46,330 bases of DNA from JBAYHA01 sp964605975 (GTDB taxonomy: Bacteria; Patescibacteriota; Patescibacteriia; UBA11705; JABHMO01), in the NCBI GenBank assembly GCA_964605975.1, contig CAZSER010000001.1, positions 1 to 46,330 on the forward strand. The letters are read 5' to 3'. Each line of letters begins with the position of its first letter. The first letter of the stretch is position 1. This document shows, piece after piece, positions 9,096-15,365 of this stretch. The position numbers and the translations under genes were made by a program. The notes beneath the pieces are model-generated. The model had not been told where the DNA came from. It ran no database searches and saw only the letters and a list, made by a program, of their open reading frames with translations.

Positions 9096-10445
9096 TTAGA
9101 GAGAAATAGTTTCGGAGGCTGTTGGTCCATAAGAGATAATTCTAACTTGCAAACCGGTAATTTTCTCGATAAGTTGAATATATTGGCGAACTTCCTCGGT
9201 TAGATCATCAAAACTATTTCGAGAATTAGGACAAGTAAAAATTTGCTTTATAGGAGAGAGAGTGTGGTAATAGGGGATAACATTTAGCGTTTCTTGAGGA
9301 TTTGTTGGCCAGTAGAAAGTTGTTCCACTTTGGTCTTTTCTGCGGTAACCAATTCCAACTTTTAGTTCCGGTAATCCTACCAAAACATCCAGTTTGGTAA
9401 TTGCTAGAGAAGTAATACCAGCGACTTCACAAGCATATTTAATTTGAGGTAGGTCTAGCCAGCCACAATCTCTTGGTCTTCCGGTATTTGAACCGTACTC
9501 GTGACCGCGCTTTCTAATTTCGGCACCTATTTCATCTTCAATTTTTGTTGGAAATGGACCATTGCCAACTCTGGTGGTATAAGCTTTCATAATTCCAACA
9601 TGTTTAATCGTTGACTCTTGATGGAATAGTCCACTTCCTCCAAGTCCAGAAAAAAGTCCGGTTAAACTGGTATTGCTAGAAGTGACAAAGGGATAAGTTC
9701 CAAAATCTTTATCCAACATAACTCCATGGGCGCTTTGAATAAAGATTGTTTTTGCCCTTGAACACATTTTTATCCCACTATTAACAAAGTTATTTTCTAT
9801 AAAACCTGAATCTTGAAGCTTGTAGCCAAAAGAAATTATTGCTGGCAGTTTTTTTAGTTCTTCCTCATATTCTTGTAAAAAGTTATTATCACCAAAAGAG
9901 GAAATAATCTGTCGATAATAAGCACTGATTTTATCTGTCTTTTGGTAAAACTCTTCTGGTGACAGCCAAAAGTCAAACATTCTTGTTGCGGTATGTCGAT
10001 AGTCTTTGTCAGCATAACAAGGACCAATTCCTCGGCCGGTTGTACCAATAGTTCCCTGCGGACTATCAGCAAAAAATGTTTCTATGAGCTTATCCATTAT
10101 TTTATGCCAAGGCATAATGACATGAGCGCCACCTTGTATTATGAGCTCGGAAGGATCAATTTTTTCACCTCTAATTTCTTCAACCTCAGCAATCTCTTTT
10201 TGGAGAGTTAAGAGGTCAATAACACAACCATTTCCAACAATATTCGTGGTATTATGAAAAACGCCGACTGGCAAATGTTTCAAAACTATCTTTTTGCCTT
10301 GGAAAATAACGGTATTTCCAGCATTCGGTCCACCATTATAGCGACAACACAGATCAAAGTTTCTTCTGGCAAAAAAATAATCAACAATTTTTGCTTTTCC
10401 TTCATCGCCCCATTGGATACCGCTAGCCATAATAATTTCGCTCAT
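9096..10445 (-). CDS. purA: Adenylosuccinate synthetase
   Basis: A 449-residue enzyme of purine synthesis that joins aspartate to IMP using GTP. Seen motifs: the GTP-binding loop QWGDEGKAK (11-19, with catalytic Asp14), the IMP loop GTTGRGIGP, VTSSNT, the aspartate loop NTGRPRDCGWLD, and TKLDVL for guanine. The second catalytic residue, normally His in NAGHT (His41 in E. coli), is Asn44 here (GGPNAGNT); see findings. The start has an AAGGAG site and overlaps the stop codon of a 31-codon upstream ORF. The other purine genes are not in the window. Family assignment is certain; activity with Asn44 is assumed. Confidence 0.93.
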   Translation of the reverse strand: MSEIIMASGIQWGDEGKAKIVDYFFARRNFDLCCRYNGGPNAGNTVIFQGKKIVLKHLPVGVFHNTTNIVGNGCVIDLLTLQKEIAEVEEIRGEKIDPSELIIQGGAHVIMPWHKIMDKLIETFFADSPQGTIGTTGRGIGPCYADKDYRHTATRMFDFWLSPEEFYQKTDKISAYYRQIISSFGDNNFLQEYEEELKKLPAIISFGYKLQDSGFIENNFVNSGIKMCSRAKTIFIQSAHGVMLDKDFGTYPFVTSSNTSLTGLFSGLGGSGLFHQESTIKHVGIMKAYTTRVGNGPFPTKIEDEIGAEIRKRGHEYGSNTGRPRDCGWLDLPQIKYACEVAGITSLAITKLDVLVGLPELKVGIGYRRKDQSGTTFYWPTNPQETLNVIPYYHTLSPIKQIFTCPNSRNSFDDLTEEVRQYIQLIEKITGLQVRIISYGPTASETISL

Positions 10446-10537
10446 TTTGGGCTCCTTGTTTTTTGATCAAATTTAACTACGGCAAAACTTCCCTCAAAAA
10501 GAGAGAGTAGTAGCTTTTTGAAGATTTCGGCATTCAT
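10442..10537 (-). CDS. Possible 31-residue upstream ORF coupled to purA
   Basis: An ATG at 10537 opens a 31-codon frame (begins MNAEIFKKLLLSLFEG) whose TGA shares two bases with the purA ATG (ATGA). An AAGGAG motif at 10548-10553 lies 10 nt upstream. The frame lies entirely inside the purA leader, downstream of a good promoter. It could be a leader peptide that couples or regulates purA translation, or an unannotated small protein. No homology is recognised. The coupling geometry is the evidence; translation is inferred. Confidence 0.45.
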   Translation of the reverse strand: MNAEIFKKLLLSLFEGSFAVVKFDQKTRSPK

Positions 10538-10573
10538 CAATAACAGTCTCCTTATTTAAGTTGATAATGAACA

Positions 10574-10591
10574 CAGTAAAAAAGTTTACTG
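10574..10591. promoter_or_regulatory. Palindrome over the purA -10 element
   Basis: A perfect 7-bp inverted repeat, CAGTAAA and TTTACTG separated by AAAG, covers the -10 hexamer and the predicted start point. Its position suits a repressor operator, but the bound protein is unknown. Confidence 0.4.
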
Positions 10592-10611
10592 GATAAAAAG
10601 TAATTTGTCAA
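10583..10611 (-). promoter_or_regulatory. Promoter of purA transcript
   Basis: TTGACA (10606-10611), a 17-nt spacer and TAAACT (10583-10588) on the minus strand, giving a start near 10576. The same TTGACA-17-TAAACT arrangement drives the M48 protease gene. Confidence 0.75.
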
Positions 10612-10660
10612 TAAAATATTTATCTAAAAAAGTTAAAAACTAGACATCGTAATAAAAAAA

Positions 10661-10688
10661 AAGAAGCGCTCTTATGGCGCTTCTTTTT
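10661..10688 (-). terminator. Terminator of sugar transferase gene
   Basis: A 9-bp stem (AAGAAGCGC with GCGCTTCTT, 7-nt loop) is flanked by an A run and a T run. It directly follows the stop codon of the leftward sugar transferase gene. Confidence 0.88.
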
Positions 10689-12120
10689 AGGTTTTACTTT
10701 TCCTTTTAAGTATCGCCAAGGGGGTTTTGATCATTATCCAAAAATCCATTTTTAGCGACCAGTTTTCAATATAAAAAGTATCTAATTTAACTTCATCTTC
10801 AAAATCCAGATCGCTTCTTCCAGAAATTTGGGCTAATCCAGAAACGCCCGGTTTGATATCAAGAACTCTACGGTGATGATCGGCATATTGGGCGACTTCT
10901 CTGGGTTGATGGGGGCGAGGACCAATTAAACTCATATTACCAATTAAAACATTAAAAAATTGGGGTAGTTCATCGAGCGATGTTTTTTCCAAAAATCGAC
11001 CAATTTTTGTTCTTCTGGGATCGTTGAGGACTTTATAAACGGGACCTTTTCTTTCAGATTTCTTTTTTATAAGGTCTTTTTCAAGCTGCAAGGCTTTTTG
11101 GGTGTCGGCATATTTAACAAACTGTTCACCAGTGCAATATTTAACATACATGGAGCGAAATTTGTAAACATAAAAATTTTTATTTTTACTAACTCGTTCA
11201 TTTTTATAAATTGCTGGCCCCCAGTCTTCTAGTCTGATCACAATAGCAAGGACAAGCATTAAGGGGGCAAAAATTATAATTAAGATAAGACTAAAAACAA
11301 CGTCAAAAAATCTTTTGGCAATTCTACCCCAGCCGTCAAGTTTAGTTTTTTTGATTTCAATTATTGGTATTCCGGCAAGAACATGAACATCAATGTTTGT
11401 GGTCATGGATTCAAACTGTCCAGCGGTGTATTTAAAACTGATATTGTGTCGATTGCAAAAGGCAATTAGTTCAACACTTAATTTGCGAGAAAGTGAGCTA
11501 TCGGCTTGAATTATTTCATCAATAATTTTTTGTTTGTGTAGTTCTATTAATTCTGAATAATCATTTTGTTCAAAATTTCTAATTCGACCAATTATTTTAT
11601 AACCAAGTTCTTTTTGAAAGTTAAATGTTTCAATAAGTTTTTCGGTGTTTTTGTCATTGCCGATAATTACCACATTATGAGCTCCCCAACCAATTTTTTG
11701 AGAATAGTTTTGGAGTTTTCTGATAATAATTCTCCCAATAATTAGAAAAATGATAGAAATTATCCAAGCGGTCAAGACAATAAAACGAGAAGAAAACATT
11801 TCACGAACAAAAAACATATAAATAATTACTGAAGACAAACCAAACGAGGTGGCAATAATAATTTTGGCGATTTCATCAGTAATTTTACGACGAGAAAAAG
11901 AATAAAGCCCGGAAATAGCAAAAGAAATTAAACAGATAAGAGAAGTTAAAATCACGACCAGTAGATATTTTTCAAAAGGGAGGTCAAAGACGATTGGGCG
12001 AAATCTTTGGATCGTTTCATCATACCGAATAAAATATGACAAAATCCCTGCGAAGAGTAATAACAAAAAATCAGTAGGAATTTTTAAAAAAGTAAAGAAA
12101 AGGTCAGCTTTCTTTTTCAT
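10687..12120 (-). CDS. Polyprenyl-phosphate sugar-1-phosphate transferase
   Basis: A 477-residue membrane enzyme of the WbaP/WcaJ type that starts glycan assembly by moving a sugar phosphate to undecaprenyl phosphate. Four transmembrane helices (about 10-31, 51-73, 85-103, 110-130) precede a nucleotide-binding-like domain (about 145-255). A fifth hydrophobic segment at about 271-295 leads into the catalytic domain, with FYVYKFRSMY, EKTSLDELPQFFNVL, GNMSLIGPRP and KPGVSGLAQISGR. The family is certain; the sugar is not. With the four GT4 enzymes in the window it suggests a lipid-linked surface polysaccharide pathway. It is a single-gene unit. Confidence 0.9.
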   Translation of the reverse strand: MKKKADLFFTFLKIPTDFLLLLFAGILSYFIRYDETIQRFRPIVFDLPFEKYLLVVILTSLICLISFAISGLYSFSRRKITDEIAKIIIATSFGLSSVIIYMFFVREMFSSRFIVLTAWIISIIFLIIGRIIIRKLQNYSQKIGWGAHNVVIIGNDKNTEKLIETFNFQKELGYKIIGRIRNFEQNDYSELIELHKQKIIDEIIQADSSLSRKLSVELIAFCNRHNISFKYTAGQFESMTTNIDVHVLAGIPIIEIKKTKLDGWGRIAKRFFDVVFSLILIIIFAPLMLVLAIVIRLEDWGPAIYKNERVSKNKNFYVYKFRSMYVKYCTGEQFVKYADTQKALQLEKDLIKKKSERKGPVYKVLNDPRRTKIGRFLEKTSLDELPQFFNVLIGNMSLIGPRPHQPREVAQYADHHRRVLDIKPGVSGLAQISGRSDLDFEDEVKLDTFYIENWSLKMDFWIMIKTPLAILKRKSKT

Positions 12121-12149
12121 ATTATCGATCTTGGCGATTAGTTATTGAT

Positions 12150-12176
12150 ATTATAATGATAACATTTTTCTTGCAA
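12150..12176 (-). promoter_or_regulatory. Probable promoter of sugar transferase gene
   Basis: TATAAT (12150-12155) with TTGCAA (12171-12176) on the minus strand, but the spacer is only 15 nt. Predicted start near 12143, 23 nt before the ATG. Confidence 0.4.
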
Positions 12177-12180
12177 AAAT

Positions 12181-12202
12181 AAAAGGAACGCTGGTTCCTT
12201 TT
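12181..12202 (-). terminator. Terminator of RNase P RNA
   Basis: A perfect 9-bp stem AAAAGGAAC/GTTCCTTTT with a 4-nt loop and a T-rich tail on the minus strand, 6 nt beyond the 3' end of the RNA. Confidence 0.85.
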
Positions 12203-12208
12203 ATTTTT

Positions 12209-12568
12209 GGTTAATGACTGACGAATAAGCCGGATTCTGTTCATTTCGTCAAAAAACGAAACTCTTGATCATCTATCTGGAATCAAAATCACTTTTGACT
12301 TCTAGCGAGCTACCTAACTTGCTCTTGCACTCGGGTAAGGATTTAGCCGTTTCATTCTCAAAATTACTAATGAGATTCTTCCTTTACTTTAACTTGCGTC
12401 AAAAAAAGGAAGTTGTTTTCTTGCGAAAAGCAACGTCACTGTTCGCACCTCTATCTTGCGATTGACAGGGATTACCTGCTACCTTTTCTTCAATTTTACA
12501 AAAGAAGCGAGTGTCCGGACTTTCCTCTCCGAAATTAATCGAAGCGATCAAGTTGTCGGTCATTAACC
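12209..12568 (-). ncRNA. rnpB: RNase P RNA, bacterial type A
   Basis: The catalytic RNA of RNase P, about 360 nt. On the minus strand the conserved blocks appear in order: GAGGAAAGTCCGGAC near the 5' end, AGGTAATCCCTGTC, GAGGTGCGAACAGTGACG, GGCTAAATCC, and ACAGAATCCGGCTTA near the 3' end. The ends pair as helix P1 (GGTTAATGAC with GTCATTAACC), which fixes the boundaries. A consensus promoter lies immediately upstream and a terminator immediately downstream. The open frame at 12265-12465 on the other strand is a chance overlap. Confidence 0.96.
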
Positions 12569-12574
12569 GTTGTT

Positions 12575-12603
12575 AATATATCATTTTAACAATCTAATGT
12601 CAA
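12575..12603 (-). promoter_or_regulatory. Promoter of RNase P RNA
   Basis: TTGACA (12598-12603), a 17-nt spacer and TATATT (12575-12580) on the minus strand. The predicted start is at the first bases of helix P1. Confidence 0.88.
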
Positions 12604-12610
12604 TGGTTGA

Positions 12611-12639
12611 TTGACTTTTTTAATAAGTGATGTTAAAAT
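12611..12639 (+). promoter_or_regulatory. Promoter of small-protein cassette
   Basis: TTGACT (12611-12616), 17-nt spacer, TAAAAT (12634-12639). It lies back to back with the RNase P promoter; the two -35 boxes are 7 nt apart. The predicted start near 12646 rules out the ATG at 12643 as the first start codon. Confidence 0.72.
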
Positions 12640-12675
12640 TAAATGTTCATTGAAATTTTAAGGAAGGAGCTTTCT

Positions 12676-13104
12676 ATGAAAGATCAAAAACAGTATTTTC
12701 GAGAAAGGCTTTACCGAGATATTGTCTCTAATTTTGAGGTTCTTTGTACTGTTTTTATTCGCGAAGATGGGACAAATTTCTATACGGAAAAAGAATTTTT
12801 TGAATTATTTTTTTGTTTTTTTGATGACAAGTTTATTAATATTGAATTACGAACTGCTTCTTGGCGTAGTTTTTCTGCGATTAAAGAGATTAATCGTAAA
12901 TTACAAGACTCTTGTTTTAGATTTGATTTGGAAAAAAGTCAAATTAAAAAAGCGGGAAAGCTTATCTTTGTTTGGGATTGTCTTTTTATAGACAATGAAA
13001 ATAATAAAACCAATAAAGTGGTAACCTTTTCAATCACTAGAAGAAAATTTTTTAGTGGGCGGAACTGTTTGCGTTTATTATCCAGCTATTCTCGGGAGTT
13101 TTAA
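12676..13104 (+). CDS. Unknown small protein, cassette gene 1
   Basis: A 142-residue protein starting at the ATG at 12676 (MKDQKQYFRERLYRDI), chosen because AAGGAG lies 6 nt before it and the promoter start is downstream of the alternative ATG at 12643. It has no signal peptide or transmembrane helix and is rich in Phe, Lys and Arg. I do not recognise a family. It is the first of four tightly packed genes (stop and next start directly adjacent) with strong ribosome-binding sites. Intracellular location is inferred. Confidence 0.7.
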   Translation: MKDQKQYFRERLYRDIVSNFEVLCTVFIREDGTNFYTEKEFFELFFCFFDDKFINIELRTASWRSFSAIKEINRKLQDSCFRFDLEKSQIKKAGKLIFVWDCLFIDNENNKTNKVVTFSITRRKFFSGRNCLRLLSSYSREF

Positions 13105-13413
13105 ATGATTGTCAATCCTCAACTTTTTAGTTTTGCCAAGTTTTTTGTCTATTCAAAAGATGGCATACAGCAGAAAATATCAAGGGATGTCTTTGATTAT
13201 TATCGAGAATTAAGACAGGGAAAATGTTTGTTATTTACAGAAAAACCGGAAGAAATTTTTCTGCTAGCCGAAAACATTATCGAGCAAAATAGATTAAAAG
13301 CGAAAAGTTTTTCGTACCAAGTTGTTTTTGATGATGATGGGGTGCTTTTTTTTAATGGGATGAAGGTTAGTAGTTTTCATTTAGTTTTTGAAGAAACGGG
13401 AAATGAAAGATAG
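13105..13413 (+). CDS. Unknown small protein, cassette gene 2
   Basis: A 102-residue protein whose ATG directly follows the stop codon of gene 1, with GGGAG 6 nt upstream inside gene 1. The C-terminus ends in a beta-like motif, LFFNGMKVSSFHLVF, that recurs almost residue for residue in gene 3 (VFYNGIKVKDFSLTF). No known domain is recognised. The shared motif suggests that genes 2 and 3 arose by duplication. Confidence 0.7.
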   Translation: MIVNPQLFSFAKFFVYSKDGIQQKISRDVFDYYRELRQGKCLLFTEKPEEIFLLAENIIEQNRLKAKSFSYQVVFDDDGVLFFNGMKVSSFHLVFEETGNER

Positions 13414-13423
13414 GAGGTGGAAG

Positions 13424-13789
13424 ATGGAAAGTCATTGTTTTAGTAACTTAATAAGCGTTTGGAACTTTTTTAATAACAACTTTTTTATTATTAATAACAA
13501 AAAAACCGAGTTGATTGTTCGCTTTGATGAGTTCCTAGATAAACTACTTTTTCGAGATGGAAGAGTGGTGCTGTTTTTCATCAGGGAAGAAGAGGAGGAA
13601 GAGTTTTGTCGGGTTCTTTCGGTTGGTCAATTAAAAATAAACTTTGATCAGTCGAGGGTAAATAAAGTTCCTGGGCATGTTTTAACTTTCTTCGGACAGG
13701 GTTCGGAGATGTTTGTTTTTTATAATGGAATAAAGGTTAAAGATTTTTCTTTGACTTTTATTTCCCAACCACCAAGGAGGAACTCATGA
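13424..13789 (+). CDS. Unknown small protein, cassette gene 3
   Basis: A 121-residue protein starting at the ATG at 13424, which has AGGAGG 6 nt upstream; the frame is open further back to a TTG at 13388 but that overlaps gene 2 without a ribosome-binding site. It contains an acidic run (REEEEEEF) at about 61-68 and ends with the motif VFYNGIKVKDFSLTF shared with gene 2. It is soluble by appearance. The stop overlaps the start of gene 4 (ATGA). Function unknown. Confidence 0.7.
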   Translation: MESHCFSNLISVWNFFNNNFFIINNKKTELIVRFDEFLDKLLFRDGRVVLFFIREEEEEEFCRVLSVGQLKINFDQSRVNKVPGHVLTFFGQGSEMFVFYNGIKVKDFSLTFISQPPRRNS

Positions 13790-14157
13790 ACATTAATTTT
13801 GCGCCAGAAGGTAGTTTTTTTTATCAGCTGTTGGAATATATTATTCGAGCTTTTCCGAATGGGTTTGGAAAGGTTTATAATGAGGATATTGGAATTTTGT
13901 ATTATTTCATTATGGAGAGGAAGCAAATTCCTGTTAATATCTGGATAAAAACAAAAGATAGTTCGGAAGATTTTTATCGAGCAACCTTTGTGAGTTCGCA
14001 GGTTTATGTAGAAGATGGTGAAATAAAAATACTTTTTTTGCTTGAAAAAGGCGAACCAGTAGACATAACTTTTTCTCTTGACGGTGATGTTGTGGAGGCG
14101 TTTTGGGATGAGTTCAGTCTCGCTGATTTTCGTTTTTCAGTTAGTTCTTTTTCTTAA
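13786..14157 (+). CDS. Unknown small protein, cassette gene 4
   Basis: A 123-residue acidic protein with AAGGAGG 5 nt before its ATG and a 4-nt overlap with gene 3. Its C-terminal AFWDEFSLADFRFSV aligns weakly with the motif of genes 2 and 3, so it may be a more distant relative. No signal peptide, membrane helix or catalytic motif is visible. It ends the cassette and is followed by a strong terminator. Confidence 0.7.
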   Translation: MNINFAPEGSFFYQLLEYIIRAFPNGFGKVYNEDIGILYYFIMERKQIPVNIWIKTKDSSEDFYRATFVSSQVYVEDGEIKILFLLEKGEPVDITFSLDGDVVEAFWDEFSLADFRFSVSSFS

Positions 14158-14206
14158 TTCAAAAAAGGAGAGTCATCTTCTTTAAAATTTGTTATTTAAC
14201 GCAAAA

Positions 14207-14236
14207 GCCGACGGATAAAATTCCGTCGGCCTTTTT
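14207..14236 (+). terminator. Terminator of small-protein cassette
   Basis: A perfect 9-bp GC-rich stem (GCCGACGGA with TCCGTCGGC, loop TAAAAT) followed by CTTTTTT. Confidence 0.92.
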
Positions 14237-14254
14237 TGTATAATAAAGAAAAAG

Positions 14255-15226
14255 TTACAAACCGATAGCTTTTTTTATTTTTTTTATTTTTTTACTGGCC
14301 GTTTGGGAGGCTTTTTCAGCGCCATTTTTTAAGATGTTTTTTATTTCTTTGTCACTGATGTTTTGTAATTTTTTTTGAATTGGCTCGACAAATGCAACAA
14401 CTCTTTCGGCGAGTTCGTTTTTGAAAACACCATAACCTTGACCAGTAAATTGTTGCTCAATTTCGGGGATAGTTAGTCCGGTTACCAGAGAGTAAATAGT
14501 CAATAAGTTAGCTAACGCCGGTTTGTCTTCTCCTCCTTTGATCTCTGTTCCGGAGTCGGTGACGGCTCTTTTTATTTTTTTGCGAATTAAATCGGGGGAA
14601 TCTGTCAAGGCAATATAGTTATATTCAGAACTGGCTGATTTACTCATTTTTTTGTTAGGATCGTCAAGTCCTTTTAGTCTGGCAGAAGTTTTGTTCAAGA
14701 ATAGTTCCGGAACTTTGAGAATATCGCCGTAAAGATTATTGAATTTCTTGGCTAACATTCTGGTAAGTTCAACATGTTGAACTTGATCTTCGCCAACTGG
14801 AACAATGTCAGCATCATAAAGCAAAATATCGGAAGCCATAAGACAGGGATAAGTAAAAAGTCCGGCATTGATATTTTCGGCATGTTGTGCCGATTTATCT
14901 TTGAACTGGGTCATCCGATTTAATTCTCCCATTGGGGCAAGGCAAGTCAAAATCCAAGCCAGTTCGGTATGTTCTGAAATATCAGATTGGCGAAAAATTA
15001 CCGCTTTTTTGGGGTCAAGACCAGAGGCGATATAAAGTTTGGCTAAATCAAAAATTCTGTGGTTTAGTTCTTTTGGATCTTGAAAAATAGTCAAAGCATG
15101 GAGATCGACAATGGGGAAAAATGATTGGTGAGTTTTTTGGAGTTCCAGCCAACTATGTAAAGCGCCAAAGTAATTACCAAGATGAATAATTCCCGTAGGT
15201 TGCATTCCGCTAAATAGTCTTTTCAT
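14255..15226 (-). CDS. trpS: Tryptophanyl-tRNA synthetase
   Basis: A 323-residue class I synthetase that charges tRNA-Trp, close to the usual bacterial length. The N-terminus has GMQPTGIIHLGNYFGA, with the HIGH-type motif as HLGN. The mobile loop KMSKS lies near residue 194, and AWILTCLAPMGELNRMTQFK is the family's tryptophan-pocket region. It is a single-gene unit with its own promoter about 24 nt upstream of the ATG. Its 3' end faces the terminator of the small-protein cassette. Confidence 0.96.
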   Translation of the reverse strand: MKRLFSGMQPTGIIHLGNYFGALHSWLELQKTHQSFFPIVDLHALTIFQDPKELNHRIFDLAKLYIASGLDPKKAVIFRQSDISEHTELAWILTCLAPMGELNRMTQFKDKSAQHAENINAGLFTYPCLMASDILLYDADIVPVGEDQVQHVELTRMLAKKFNNLYGDILKVPELFLNKTSARLKGLDDPNKKMSKSASSEYNYIALTDSPDLIRKKIKRAVTDSGTEIKGGEDKPALANLLTIYSLVTGLTIPEIEQQFTGQGYGVFKNELAERVVAFVEPIQKKLQNISDKEIKNILKNGAEKASQTASKKIKKIKKAIGL

Positions 15227-15249
15227 ATTTTTAAACTTATGTTTCTTTG

Positions 15250-15277
15250 ATTATAGCAAAAATAGAGATAATTTCAA
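15250..15277 (-). promoter_or_regulatory. Promoter of trpS
   Basis: TTGAAA (15272-15277), 16-nt spacer, then TGCTATAAT, an extended -10 (hexamer 15250-15255), on the minus strand. Start near 15243, giving a leader of about 17 nt. Confidence 0.72.
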
Positions 15278-15320
15278 TTTTTACCAAAAAGCAGAAAGAG
15301 CTTTCTTTTTAAGAAAACAA

Positions 15321-15345
15321 AAAACCGCAAAAAAATTGCGGTTTT
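15321..15345 (-). terminator. Terminator of rnj
   Basis: A perfect 10-bp stem AAAACCGCAA/TTGCGGTTTT with a 5-nt loop and T run on the minus strand, 20 nt beyond the RNase J stop. Confidence 0.9.
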
Positions 15346-15365
15346 TTGGGGTTTTTGTGATAATT

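Noticed and set aside
9096..10445. Idea that this PurA is a phage-type PurZ (2-aminoadenine pathway)
   Set aside because: The catalytic Asp14 is present, the neighbours are cellular genes, and no phage gene is nearby.
12265..12465. Open frame of 66 codons on the plus strand
   Set aside because: It lies wholly inside the RNase P RNA on the opposite strand and has no ribosome-binding site.
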